In this document: positions 1 to 8,433 of the stretch, in pieces
Layout of the letters: each line of letters opens with the position of its first letter
How positions within the stretch are numbered: the first letter of the stretch is position 1
Source of the DNA: Oceanobacillus oncorhynchi
GTDB lineage: Bacteria; Bacillota; Bacilli; Bacillales; Amphibacillaceae
Length of the DNA: 64,000 nucleotides
NCBI RefSeq assembly: GCF_000821065.1
Contig: NZ_CDGG01000001.1
Coordinates: 3,410,001-3,474,000 of the forward strand
Direction: 5' to 3'
Position numbers and translations under genes: made by a program
The notes under the pieces: generated by a model
Database searches by the model: none
What the model saw: the letters and a program-made list of their open reading frames with translations, nothing else
What the model was told of the DNA's origin: nothing

Positions 1-654
1 CTTATGTATCATATATAAAGAAATGATACTGACTATCCAATAGGTAATACTCGTTGCAATTCCAGCGCCGATGCCGCCAAATGCCGGTATTCCCAGTTTG
101 CCAAAAATAAAGATATAGTTCAAAAAGGCATTGATTGGCAGAGAAATTAAAATAATAATCATAGAAGCTCTCGTCTGTCCAAGCCCATCCATAAAGCTTC
201 GGACTGTGTGAAAAATAAATAATGGCATAATACCCGCAGCAAGAAAAATTAAATAATATTTCGCCACATGATGTACATCCGGTTCCAGGCTCATCAGCTG
301 TAATACAGGTTCTAAAACAAAAAAACCGGCAATGAGAATAATGAAGGATAAACCGACAGATAAATAAATACCCTGCTGAATAACCTGCGGAATATCTTTT
401 TTCTCTTTGGCGCCAATAAGTTGAGAGATAATTGGAGTTATTGCGAGAACAATCCCATTTACAGCTGTTAAAATTGGTATCCAAAGGCTGGATCCGATTG
501 CAACCCCTGCTAAATCAACGGCGCTGGCTTGGCCGGACATGACCGTATCAAAAAAATTCATCAGATTCATACTGACTTGGGTCACAAGGATTGGCAGCAT
601 AATGATAATAAAAAGTTTGATTTTTTGTCTTCGATTCGTTGTTTCGTACATCAT
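1..654 (-). CDS. MATE family multidrug/Na+ efflux transporter (3' truncated by window edge)
   Basis: The first ~217 residues of an inner-membrane polyspecific exporter of the MATE (NorM/DinF) superfamily are visible. Reading the minus strand gives MMYETTNRRQKIK, then a hydrophobic helix with PILVTQ, NFFDTVMSGQ, an ITPIISQLIGAKEK loop and FHTVRSFMDGLGQTR, the typical MATE succession of helices and loops. The reading frame is open to the window edge, so the C-terminal half lies outside. An AGGAAG ribosome site sits 4 nt before the first ATG at 654 and 7 nt before the second at 651; either may be used. It is transcribed divergently from the MurG-like gene. The substrate cannot be deduced. Confidence 0.92.
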   Translation of the reverse strand, partial: MMYETTNRRQKIKLFIIIMLPILVTQVSMNLMNFFDTVMSGQASAVDLAGVAIGSSLWIPILTAVNGIVLAITPIISQLIGAKEKKDIPQVIQQGIYLSVGLSFIILIAGFFVLEPVLQLMSLEPDVHHVAKYYLIFLAAGIMPLFIFHTVRSFMDGLGQTRASMIIILISLPINAFLNYIFIFGKLGIPAFGGIGAGIATSITYWIVSIISLYMIHK

Positions 655-721
655 TCATCTTCCTGACATTTCGTAATTCGGTTTTTCATTACATTTAATA
701 GGTGCATTGCCCATTATACGC

Positions 722-730
722 TGATATAAT
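722..730 (+). promoter_or_regulatory. Extended -10 promoter element for the murG-like gene
   Basis: TGATATAAT is a perfect extended -10 (TGN-TATAAT) ending 25 nt before the ATG at 756. No good -35 is seen, which extended -10 promoters tolerate. The leader would be very short, with the ribosome site GGGAAAGGA starting near the predicted transcript start. Confidence 0.4.
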
Positions 731-755
731 AATCTGGGAAAGGATGAATTGATCC

Positions 756-1838
756 ATGGAAAAAAGAAATAAAAAACGTATTTTATTTACTGGCGGCGGA
801 ACTGCCGGCCATGTCATTGTTAATTTAGCACTTATACCATATTATCAGGAGCAGGGTTATGAAGTAGATTATATCGGTTCTTATGAAGGAATCGAACGGA
901 ACTTGATTGAAAAATTAGAAGGCGTGACCTATCATCCGGTATCTACCGGGAAACTGCGCCGCTATATGTCCAAAGAAAACTTTAAAGATCCGTTTAAGGT
1001 ATTAAAGGGAACGATGCAGGCTTTCCGTATTTTAGGAAAAAGAAAGCCATCTGTTGTTTTTTCAAAAGGCGGATTTGTCTCTGTCCCGGTAGTTGCAGCA
1101 GCAAAATTAAGAGGCATCCCCTCAGTGATTCACGAATCTGATTTCACACCGGGACTTGCAAATAAGCTTTCTATTCCATTTACCAAAAAAGTATTGGCGA
1201 CATTCCCGGAGACCATGCAATATCTTCCGGAGAAGAAGGCTGCTTATGTTGGAGCGGTGATTCGGGATGAATTATTTACAGGTGATAAAAAGGCAGGGTT
1301 AGCATTTGCCCAGCTTTCAGGAGAAAAACCCGTGCTTTTGGTTATGGGGGGAAGCGGCGGATCGGAAAAAATTAATTCAACGATCCGTGAGGCGTTGGAT
1401 GATTTACTGACGCATTTTGAAATTATTCATATTTGCGGAAGCGGAAAAGTAGATTCAGCTCTTCATGTTCCAGGATATGCGCAATTTGAATACGTACATG
1501 AGGAACTAAAAGATATTTTCGCGGCTACGGATTTTGTTGTATCCCGTGCCGGCTCCAATGCGATTTTTGAATTTTTAGCTTTGCGAAAGCCGATGCTGTT
1601 AATCCCGCTTTCTCGCGGGGCAAGCAGGGGAGATCAGATTATTAATGCAAATTCTTTTAAAGAAAAGAAATATGCGAAGGTTGTTGAAGAGGAGACGTTA
1701 ACAACAGAAAAGCTGATTCAAGAAGCGGCTGCACTAAAAAAAGCTGCGCCAGTCATGCTGGATGAAATGAAAAAATATAAGAGTGAAGAATCAAGAGATA
1801 AAGTTATTGAAATTATTCAATCGATTCAAAAGAAATAA
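756..1838 (+). CDS. murG: MurG-type UDP-GlcNAc: undecaprenyl-PP-MurNAc-pentapeptide GlcNAc transferase (stand-alone paralogue)
   Basis: Predicted membrane-associated GT-B glycosyltransferase adding GlcNAc to lipid I to make lipid II. The 360-residue length fits MurG. Seen are the N-terminal glycine loop GGTAGH (residues 14-19), [10 protein letters not shown], a [12 protein letters not shown] segment where canonical MurG has HEQN-x-x-PG, a second glycine loop VMGGSGGS near 197 and the UDP-GlcNAc site [17 protein letters not shown]. It is monocistronic and not in a dcw cluster. Several Bacillaceae carry such a second MurG outside dcw; whether it is the essential enzyme or an accessory copy cannot be told. 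The diverged HESD segment favours a paralogue. Confidence 0.88.
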   Translation: MEKRNKKRILFTGGGTAGHVIVNLALIPYYQEQGYEVDYIGSYEGIERNLIEKLEGVTYHPVSTGKLRRYMSKENFKDPFKVLKGTMQAFRILGKRKPSVVFSKGGFVSVPVVAAAKLRGIPSVIHESDFTPGLANKLSIPFTKKVLATFPETMQYLPEKKAAYVGAVIRDELFTGDKKAGLAFAQLSGEKPVLLVMGGSGGSEKINSTIREALDDLLTHFEIIHICGSGKVDSALHVPGYAQFEYVHEELKDIFAATDFVVSRAGSNAIFEFLALRKPMLLIPLSRGASRGDQIINANSFKEKKYAKVVEEETLTTEKLIQEAAALKKAAPVMLDEMKKYKSEESRDKVIEIIQSIQKK

Positions 1839-1862
1839 GCTAATAGCATTTTTAATGTTTAA

Positions 1863-1900
1863 AAAGGGCCTGCTTCATAAAATGAGCGGGCCCTTTCTTT
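1863..1900. terminator. Bidirectional rho-independent terminator between murG-like gene and carbonic anhydrase
   Basis: AAAGGGCCTGCT pairs with AGCGGGCCCTTT (12 bp, one G-U), loop of 10 nt, T-rich tract downstream and A-rich tract upstream, so it can serve both converging genes. Confidence 0.85.
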
Positions 1901-1908
1901 GTATTATT

Positions 1909-2463
1909 TTAGTCTTCTCTGGAAACGACGTCTAATTTTCCAGTTTCCGGGTCAATAACAAGCCCGTGAACCTTCACTTCCTTAGGAAGAAGCGGGTGAT
2001 TGCGAATAATTCCTACACTTTGAGTCACAGAGTCCTCAATTTTCTCGAAACCATGGAATTCTTTATGAAGGTTAATACCAGAATGCTCCAGGGTATGTAA
2101 CGTGTCTTCCGATATACCGCGGTCAAGCATAGTTTGTTGTAGCGCTTCTGTATCTACATTGGACATTCCGCAGCCATGATGACCGATAACAACAACTTCC
2201 TCTGCTTTTAAGCTGTAAATAGCCACTAATAAGCTTTTCATAATACTGTCAAATGGCTTCCGGATAATAGCTCCGGCATTTTTCACCATTTTCACATCAC
2301 CGTTCCGGATATTCAGTGCTCTGGGAAGCAGTTCCACTAAACGTGTGTCCATGCAAGTAAAAATAACCATGCGTTTATTCGGGAACTTGTCCGTTGTATA
2401 AGCTTCGTAATCTTTGCTGTCTACAAATTTTTCGTTGAAATCTAAAAGTTGATCTAAATTCAT
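1909..2463 (-). CDS. Beta-class carbonic anhydrase (YtiB-like)
   Basis: Cytoplasmic zinc enzyme interconverting CO2 and bicarbonate. Zinc ligand motifs are visible: CMDTR (Cys 37 and the Asp/Arg dyad) and HHGC (His 95, Cys 98), numbered from the chosen start. Its 184 residues match the short beta enzymes of Bacilli such as B. subtilis YtiB. An upstream in-frame ATG at 2472 abuts the GGGAG ribosome site without spacing, so the ATG at 2463 (9-nt spacing) is preferred. It is monocistronic and divergent from the bmr leader region. Confidence 0.9.
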   Translation of the reverse strand: MNLDQLLDFNEKFVDSKDYEAYTTDKFPNKRMVIFTCMDTRLVELLPRALNIRNGDVKMVKNAGAIIRKPFDSIMKSLLVAIYSLKAEEVVVIGHHGCGMSNVDTEALQQTMLDRGISEDTLHTLEHSGINLHKEFHGFEKIEDSVTQSVGIIRNHPLLPKEVKVHGLVIDPETGKLDVVSRED

Positions 2464-2597
2464 ATCTCTCATCTCCCTTAAATAAAAATAATAGCACGGA
2501 ATTTATTATATGAAAATAAATAGGGTGAAAAAAATCGTGAGAAACATATAAAAAAATGCTTTCAAATAATATAATTTTATTAAAATTAAAAAAACAA

Positions 2598-2626
2598 TTG
2601 ACTTGGGAATTGTAGGAATATATAAT
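2598..2626 (+). promoter_or_regulatory. Strong SigA promoter of the bmr leader
   Basis: TTGACT (2598-2603), exactly 17 nt, then TATAAT (2621-2626). The predicted start near 2633 gives a leader of about 440 nt before bmrC, an arrangement typical of attenuation-controlled genes. Confidence 0.85.
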
Positions 2627-2674
2627 AAAAAGGTATTCAATTTTCAAATAAATAAAAAAGGAGGGAATCACAAA

Positions 2675-2767
2675 ATGATGAATTTACAGTATCAAATCAA
2701 CCAATCAAATCAAATACAACAGAATACAATTTTGTGGCCTCCAGTAAACGGGTTTGCTTTCTCTTAA
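2675..2767 (+). CDS. 30-residue leader peptide (BmrB-like) upstream of the BmrCD exporter
   Basis: Short ORF starting MMNLQYQINQSNQ and ending ILWPPVNGFAFS-stop, with a very strong AAAAAGGAGGG ribosome site 8-11 nt upstream. It lies between a consensus promoter and a terminator, directly upstream of a BmrC/BmrD pair. In B. subtilis bmrCD is known to be controlled by ribosome-mediated transcription attenuation through the leader peptide BmrB. The same layout here supports a leader role (inference); I cannot confirm sequence homology to BmrB. The Trp-Pro-Pro triplet is a plausible ribosome-stalling site. The peptide is Gln/Asn-rich and has no signal sequence. Confidence 0.7.
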   Translation: MMNLQYQINQSNQIQQNTILWPPVNGFAFS

Positions 2768-2848
2768 TTTTTTTAGGGAGAAGTGTTTGTATGGTCGCAG
2801 GTTTCCGTGTGGCCGGCTGATAATGGAATAAGCAGGATGATTATTATA

Positions 2849-2881
2849 AGCGTATGCCGACAGATGGCGTGCGCTTTTTTT
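2849..2881 (+). terminator. Attenuator terminator between leader peptide and bmrC
   Basis: AGCGTATGCC pairs with GGCGTGCGCT (10 bp with two G-U pairs), 7-nt loop, followed by a run of seven T. It lies 81 nt after the leader stop and 190 nt before bmrC, in the position of a regulated terminator. Confidence 0.8.
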
Positions 2882-2924
2882 GATGCATTTTTCAACCAGA
2901 AAATGGGGTGTGAATAAGGAGAGG

Positions 2925-3004
2925 CGACCTGGCTGCCGTTTACTATGTGGAATTGACGTGTTTTCTTAATAATTGAAGCAGGGAGGAAACTTCCAGGTCG
3001 TTTT
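2925..3004 (+). other. Second long-range stem in the bmr leader
   Basis: CGACCTGG (2925-2932) and CCAGGTCG (2993-3000) are perfect complements separated by 60 nt and followed by TTTT. It may be a second regulatory fold; the long loop makes a simple terminator unlikely. Confidence 0.35.
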
Positions 3005-3070
3005 ACGGGGAGGATTTCAACAGAAAATGAATTTAGAATGCAAAACTTGGTATAGAAAGCAGGTGAAAGG

Positions 3071-4804
3071 ATGTTTGCCGTATTTAAGAAATTAAGCTGG
3101 TTTTTTGCGCATTACTGGAAACGATATACGTTCGCTATTATCGCTTTAATTTTGGCAAGTGCAGTTGGATTGATTCCTCCAAAATTAGTCGGATATATTA
3201 TCGACCATATCCAATTTGAAACATTGACGGTACAAATTCTGACGGCAGTTATTACAGGTTACATTGTACTGCTGATTGTCCATTATATTATTTCATTTTT
3301 ATGGGATTATACGCTTTTTGGCGGAGCGGTTATTTTAGAACGATGGATGCGAAGCAAGCTGATGGATCATTTTTTATCGATGTCTCCAACGTTTTTTGGG
3401 AAATACCGTACAGGAGATTTAATGGCAAGATCGACCAATGATTTAAAAGCAATCAGTCTGACAGCTGGTTTTGGTGTCCTGACATTGGTTGATTCCAGTA
3501 TATTTATGCTGATGATTATTGCGGTAATGGGGCTGACCATCAGCTGGCCGCTGACTTTTGCAGCTTTGCTTCCATTACCCATTATGGCTGTTATGATGAA
3601 TTTTTACGGAAGCGCGATACATCGTCGTTTTACCAAGGCACAGGATGCTTTTGGGGAAATGAATAACAGTGTTTTAGAATCCATTCGCGGTGTTCGTGCA
3701 ATTCGTGCTTTTGTCCAGGAAGAACAGGAAAAAACACGGTTTGAGAATATGACAAAAGATGTGTATGACAAAAATATGGAAGTTGCCCAAATCGATGCGT
3801 TATTTGAACCGACAATGAAAATTCTGGTCGGCTTGTCTTATACAATCGGAATTGGCTACGGAGCAATGCTTGTCTTTGAAAACAGGTTAACTTTAGGAGA
3901 TTTAGTGACTTTTAATGTTTACTTGGGGATGCTGATTTGGCCAATGTTCGCAGTTGGTGAGCTAATCAATATTCTCCAGCGGGGAAATGCCTCCTTAGAC
4001 CGGGTGAACCAGACATTGTCCTACCCGCCTGATGTGCGGGATGTCAGGGAGCTGAAGCAAGTTGAAGCGGTGAAAGAGCTTCAATTTCATAACGTATCCT
4101 TTGCCTATCCAAATACGGCAGAGAAGGCTTTAAAAGCAGTTTCTTTTAAGGTGCGGGTTGGAGATACGATTGGAGCTGTCGGGAAAACAGGAGCAGGGAA
4201 AACAACGCTGTTTAAATTATTGCTGAGACAGTATCCGGATGTACAAGGAAAGATAGTGATTTCTGGAGAGGAAATAGAAAGTCTCCCGTTAAAGCAGCTA
4301 CGTGAATGGATAGGGTATGTTCCTCAGGATCAAATGATGTTCTCCAAATCCATTCGGGAAAATATTCAATTTGGCAAAGAAGCTGCGACCGATGAAGAAA
4401 TATTCCGGGCACTTGAGCTGGCGTATTTCGCAAGTGACATTCTGCAGCTGCCTGAAGGGTTAGACACCCAGGTCGGTGAAAGCGGAATTACATTATCCGG
4501 GGGTCAAAAGCAGCGTGTGGCTTTGGCACGTGCCTTTATTAAAAATCCGGAGATTCTTATTTTAGATGATTCGCTATCAGCAGTTGACGGTAAAACAGAG
4601 GCAGCTATTATTGCTCATCTGAAAGAGGAACGAAAAAATAAAACAACATTTATAGCTGCGCATCGCCTCTCTGCAGTAACGCATGCAGACCATATTATCG
4701 TTTTGGAGGATGGCGAAATAGCGGAAGAGGGCACCCATGAGCAATTGATGGGGGAAAAAGGATGGTATTACAAACAATATGTTCAGCAGCAGATGGGAGA
4801 CTAG
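3071..4804 (+). CDS. bmrC: Heterodimeric multidrug ABC exporter subunit BmrC/YheI
   Basis: Membrane-bound half transporter: six N-terminal helices (about residues 15-300) fused to an ABC domain. Walker A GKTGAGKT is near 371-378, a canonical signature LSGGQKQR near 475, and Walker B ends ILDDSLSAVD. The residue after the Walker B Asp is Asp, not the catalytic Glu, which marks the degenerate partner of an asymmetric heterodimer, as known for BmrC. At 577 residues it is close to B. subtilis YheI (585). An AGGTG ribosome site lies 6 nt before the ATG. A 22-codon ORF (3027-3095) overlaps the start in another frame. The bmrD homologue begins 12 nt after the stop. Confidence 0.93.
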   Translation: MFAVFKKLSWFFAHYWKRYTFAIIALILASAVGLIPPKLVGYIIDHIQFETLTVQILTAVITGYIVLLIVHYIISFLWDYTLFGGAVILERWMRSKLMDHFLSMSPTFFGKYRTGDLMARSTNDLKAISLTAGFGVLTLVDSSIFMLMIIAVMGLTISWPLTFAALLPLPIMAVMMNFYGSAIHRRFTKAQDAFGEMNNSVLESIRGVRAIRAFVQEEQEKTRFENMTKDVYDKNMEVAQIDALFEPTMKILVGLSYTIGIGYGAMLVFENRLTLGDLVTFNVYLGMLIWPMFAVGELINILQRGNASLDRVNQTLSYPPDVRDVRELKQVEAVKELQFHNVSFAYPNTAEKALKAVSFKVRVGDTIGAVGKTGAGKTTLFKLLLRQYPDVQGKIVISGEEIESLPLKQLREWIGYVPQDQMMFSKSIRENIQFGKEAATDEEIFRALELAYFASDILQLPEGLDTQVGESGITLSGGQKQRVALARAFIKNPEILILDDSLSAVDGKTEAAIIAHLKEERKNKTTFIAAHRLSAVTHADHIIVLEDGEIAEEGTHEQLMGEKGWYYKQYVQQQMGD

Positions 4805-4816
4805 GGAGGTGGAAAG

Positions 4817-6841
4817 ATGAAGAGTACGGAAAGGCGGTTATTTCAATACGCCTTAAAATATAAAAAAGGGATTATTTTAGGTCTTGTCTGTTTAATGATA
4901 GCAGTTGCTTTGGAATTAGCTGGACCATTGATTGCTAAACGGGTCATCGATAATCATATTCTCGGTGTCGAAGGATATTGGGAAGCTGTAGAAACAGCAG
5001 ATGATACAACAGCTCCTTATAACGAACAGCTGTTAAAACGATCGGACCGCGTGGAAAACGAAGATACCCCCACAGGGGCTACCTACACCTTATTACAAAT
5101 CGGAATTTCTTATTATGTTTTTGAAGGTGAGCTTCCTCTGACAGGAGAACGGGAGATGAATAATGGAGAGCTGACGATTACCTTGAATAATGATATTGTT
5201 CGAGCGGAAGGGGAACAGTTATCTGTTCAAGAAGCATATCCGTTCTTCGAGCCGGAGAAGACACCAATCATCGGTTTGCTGGTATTATATATGGTTTTAT
5301 TGATTATTGCAGGTGTTTTTCAATTTTATCAAACCTTTTTATTACAAAAGTCTGCAAATCAGATTGTCAAGCGGATGCGGACAGATTTATTTGCGCATAC
5401 GGAGCGGCTGCCGATTAATTATTATATCGACCAGCCGGCGGGAACCATTGTTGCAAGAATCACCAATGATACAGAAGCGATTCGCGATTTATATGAACGC
5501 GTCCTGTCGATTGTAGTCGCCAGCCTGGTTTATATGGCAGGAATCTTTGTTGCCTTATTTATTTTGGATCCGCAGCTCGCAGCACTTTGCCTGCTTGTGA
5601 TTCCATTATTATATGGCTGGATGCGTTGTTATAAGTATTTTGGCGGTAAATATAATCAGGTGATCCGGAAAACGATTAGTCAAATTAACGGTAACATCAA
5701 CGAAGCGATTCAAGGTATGCCGATTATTCAAGCTTTTAACAGAGAAAAAGCAATGAAAGCGGATTTTGAAGAATTAAATCATCGCAATTATACATTCCAA
5801 AAGAAATTAATCCGCTTAAGCGCGCTAACCTCTTATAATTTAGTGACTGTATTTCGTAACATCACCTTTGTCGGGTTTATCTGGTATTTTGGAGCTTCTT
5901 CTTTTGATATGGCAAGTATGATATCAATTGGTGTTCTGTATGCTTTTGTCGATTATATTAACCGCTTGTTTGAGCCAGTAACAGATATCGTGAATCAGCT
6001 TCCATTAATTGAACAGGCAAGAGTAGCAGGCAGCCGTGTATTTGAGCTGTTAGACCAGCCTGCGGAAGAAACGGATAACCGGGCAATCGATAAATACAGA
6101 GGAACGATTTCTTTTGACCATGTATCCTTTGCTTATCAAAAGGACGATTATATCTTGAAAGATATTTCCTTTCATGTAGGCGCGGGGCAAACCGCTGCTT
6201 TTGTAGGGCATACAGGCTCTGGCAAAAGCTCGATTATGAATTTATTATTTCGTTTTTATGATCCGCAAAAAGGAAGGATTACCATCGATGGGATGGATAC
6301 ATTCTCCTTGTCCAGACAGCAGATTCGCAGTCATATGGGGATTGTGCTTCAAGATCCATTTCTATTTTCGGGTACGATTTTGAGCAATGTCACGATGCAG
6401 GATGAAAAAATAACGAGAGAAACAGCGATTGCTGCCTTGAAAGCGGTCGGGGCAGACCGATTCATTGAAAAGCTTCCAAACGGTTATGATGAAGAAGTGA
6501 CGGAAAACGGATCTACCTATTCATTAGGAGAACGGCAATTAATTTCCTTTGCACGGGCGCTTGCCTTTGACCCATCGATTCTTATCTTAGATGAAGCTAC
6601 AGCAAATATTGATACGGAAACAGAGCTGCTGATTCAGCATGCACTGGAGGTACTGAAGCAAGGAAGAACGACACTTGTTATCGCTCACCGCTTGTCTACT
6701 ATCCAGCAGGCTGATCAAATTATTGTTCTGGATAAAGGAAGACTTATCGAACAGGGGAATCATGATACTCTGATTGCAGAACGTGGAACGTATTATCAAA
6801 TGTATCAAATGCAGCAAGGTTCTTTGAAGGTAAGTGTTTAA
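4817..6841 (+). CDS. bmrD: Heterodimeric multidrug ABC exporter subunit BmrD/YheH
   Basis: Second half of the exporter, 674 residues, the same size as B. subtilis YheH. It has the extended extracytoplasmic insertion after helix 1 (about residues 50-150) typical of this subunit, transmembrane helices to ~370, Walker A GHTGSGKS near 463, a divergent signature SLGERQ in place of LSGGQ, and an intact Walker B with catalytic Glu (ILDEATANID). Together with BmrC's Asp and canonical signature this yields one competent and one degenerate ATP site. The GGGAGGTGGAAAG ribosome site immediately follows the bmrC stop, indicating co-transcription. Confidence 0.94.
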   Translation: MKSTERRLFQYALKYKKGIILGLVCLMIAVALELAGPLIAKRVIDNHILGVEGYWEAVETADDTTAPYNEQLLKRSDRVENEDTPTGATYTLLQIGISYYVFEGELPLTGEREMNNGELTITLNNDIVRAEGEQLSVQEAYPFFEPEKTPIIGLLVLYMVLLIIAGVFQFYQTFLLQKSANQIVKRMRTDLFAHTERLPINYYIDQPAGTIVARITNDTEAIRDLYERVLSIVVASLVYMAGIFVALFILDPQLAALCLLVIPLLYGWMRCYKYFGGKYNQVIRKTISQINGNINEAIQGMPIIQAFNREKAMKADFEELNHRNYTFQKKLIRLSALTSYNLVTVFRNITFVGFIWYFGASSFDMASMISIGVLYAFVDYINRLFEPVTDIVNQLPLIEQARVAGSRVFELLDQPAEETDNRAIDKYRGTISFDHVSFAYQKDDYILKDISFHVGAGQTAAFVGHTGSGKSSIMNLLFRFYDPQKGRITIDGMDTFSLSRQQIRSHMGIVLQDPFLFSGTILSNVTMQDEKITRETAIAALKAVGADRFIEKLPNGYDEEVTENGSTYSLGERQLISFARALAFDPSILILDEATANIDTETELLIQHALEVLKQGRTTLVIAHRLSTIQQADQIIVLDKGRLIEQGNHDTLIAERGTYYQMYQMQQGSLKVSV

Positions 6842-6867
6842 GTATAATAATTAGTTAATATAAGTAA

Positions 6868-7313
6868 CTCAACTTTCGCACCTAAGAATAAGCAAATATA
6901 TCTTGCTATTCCAGGGTGAACATGTTCTTCATTACCATACAGCATGAAAAACATGTTCTCTCGGTTCAAACTTCTGTTTGGTAAGTTGTTTTTCACGTAT
7001 AGAATACCTACTAGCGGAGGCGGACCGTTTTGACTCCTGAGGGATCAGCACCATCTGAAGATCCACTTTTGCCAAGTGCTCTTCTTGGCAAAAGTTAGCT
7101 GAAGAGCGTGCCCCTAGGCAGACTAATGTCGCAACGTTCTGGGGTTGCGATTACTCACCCCATCGAAAACATTTGTACGTCGGAAAGCAAAATGGTCCGC
7201 CGCAGTGGTGCTTTACACTTCACCTTTTATTTTTTGTCAAGGGAGTTATCGAAGGCACGATCAACCCCTGTTTCTATAGAAATGAAGTTACTTTTTAATG
7301 TGCGAAAGTTGAG
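6868..7313. mobile_element. MITE-like non-autonomous element, copy A (446 bp)
   Basis: Perfect 14-bp terminal inverted repeats CTCAACTTTCGCAC (6868-6881) and GTGCGAAAGTTGAG (7300-7313), flanked by near-identical 7-bp target duplications TAAGTAA (6861-6867) and TAAGGAA (7314-7320). No transposase is encoded. Its ends match copy B (25273-25606) in inverted orientation. It is longer than copy B because of an extra segment holding a 12-bp perfect hairpin (7065-7095). It lies between the bmrD stop and the operon terminator. Confidence 0.85.
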
Positions 7314-7326
7314 TAAGGAAGAAGAA

Positions 7327-7368
7327 AGCGTATCTCCGCCTAAACTGCAGGGGAGATACGCTGTTTTA
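7327..7368 (+). terminator. Terminator of bmrCD, now displaced downstream by the MITE
   Basis: AGCGTATCTCC (7327-7337) and GGAGATACGCT (7352-7362) form a perfect 11-bp stem followed by GTTTT. Position suggests it served bmrD before the element inserted. Confidence 0.8.
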
Positions 7369-7440
7369 ATAGAAAAGCAGGGCTCCTTCTATTAAAATAA
7401 AATGAAAGTGATCCACTAAGCAGAGAAAGGAGGCCGGACG

Positions 7441-8256
7441 TTGAACGAAGAAGAGGAAAATGACAAGTTCAAAAAATCAATGGACGAAGATTTAATAGAA
7501 GATATTGATGAGGAAGAAATGCAGGAGCTGGTTACGCAAGCAAAAGCAGAAGCGTGGGAAAGAGCCCGCGCAGAAGAAGAGCCTAAACCGAAGCGCCGTT
7601 TTCCGAAAGTATTAGCCATCCTGATAGCCTTTGCGATGACGTTATATGTACTTTCCTTATTCCCGAAAGTAATTTCGGTTCCTGCTGTAGATTTCCTTCA
7701 AGCGTCCAGCCGGTTATCGCAGGAGGAACAGATAGCAGCATCCAAGGAAGCTGTCGTGGTTATTGAAACAAATGATGGAAGAGGCACCGGTTTTGCTGTC
7801 TCCGATGATGGCACAATTTTAACAAATTATCATGTGATTGAGGATGAGCAGACGATAACGGTTGCTTTTCCGGAAGAAGGCCTATTTCAAGGAGAAGTAG
7901 TGGAAGAAATGCCGGAGATAGATTTAGCAGTTGTGGAAGTTGAGGGGAATGGCCTTCCTTATTTAACATTAGATGAAACAGCACCCGTCGAATATGAAGA
8001 CGATATCCGTTTTATAGGCAACCCTTTATTTTTTAACGGAATTGCCAATGAGGGCACGATATTAGGTCCGCTGCAGCTTTCCGGCTGGGAAAAGGAAGTC
8101 ATGATGATCCAGGCCCCCGTTTACCGGGGGAATAGCGGCAGTCCTGTTATAAATCAGGAAGGCAATGTTATTGGAGTTATTTTCGCAACGTTAAATCATG
8201 AAGAGCATGGACGTGTCGGTCTTTATGTGCCAATAAGTTATTTTACAAATAATTAA
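7441..8256 (+). CDS. Membrane-anchored trypsin-like serine protease (HtrA/DegP S1C-like, no PDZ)
   Basis: 271 residues: an acidic cytoplasmic N-terminus (1-53), one membrane helix (about 55-77) and an extracytoplasmic S1C protease domain. Catalytic residues are visible as His in TNYHVIED (~131), Asp in EIDLAVVE (~161) and Ser in YRGNSGSPV (~233). No PDZ domain follows, unlike HtrA proper; the protein ends shortly after the beta-barrel. It starts with TTG preceded by AAAGGAGG at 7-nt spacing. A role in envelope protein quality control is inferred; the substrate is unknown. Confidence 0.88.
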   Translation: MNEEEENDKFKKSMDEDLIEDIDEEEMQELVTQAKAEAWERARAEEEPKPKRRFPKVLAILIAFAMTLYVLSLFPKVISVPAVDFLQASSRLSQEEQIAASKEAVVVIETNDGRGTGFAVSDDGTILTNYHVIEDEQTITVAFPEEGLFQGEVVEEMPEIDLAVVEVEGNGLPYLTLDETAPVEYEDDIRFIGNPLFFNGIANEGTILGPLQLSGWEKEVMMIQAPVYRGNSGSPVINQEGNVIGVIFATLNHEEHGRVGLYVPISYFTNN

Positions 8257-8272
8257 CAATTATAATAGATTT

Positions 8273-8297
8273 GTTTAACACCTTGCTGAAAGGGTAT
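8273..8297 (+). promoter_or_regulatory. SigB-type general stress promoter for the PRC-barrel gene
   Basis: GTTTAA (8273-8278), 13 nt, GGGTAT (8292-8297) matches the B. subtilis SigB consensus (GTTTaa N12-15 GGGwAw) exactly. It lies 136 nt before the PRC-barrel start and after the protease stop. Confidence 0.75.
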
Positions 8298-8433
8298 TAG
8301 ATAATAAAATGATTCAGGAATTCAGCCCGCTTGATCTTCCGTCTGTATTATGCATTTTCATTCTTTATAATAGAGGCGTTAGAGCGGAGTTTAAGGGCGA
8401 TTTCCAGGATAAACCCTTTTTGGAGGTGTTGTC

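Noticed and set aside
2-484. 160-codon minus-strand frame MDTNFNSCKWDCS...
   Set aside because: It is a frame-shifted shadow of the MATE transporter, which reads MMYETTNRRQ... from 654 and is open to the window edge.
2911-3020. T-box riboswitch before bmrC
   Set aside because: The AGGGTGG-ACCGCG T-box sequence is absent, and a leader-peptide mechanism fits better.
7108-7395. 95-codon plus frame inside MITE copy A
   Set aside because: It runs across the palindrome and terminator of a non-coding element, has no ribosome site, and is not kept in copies B or C.
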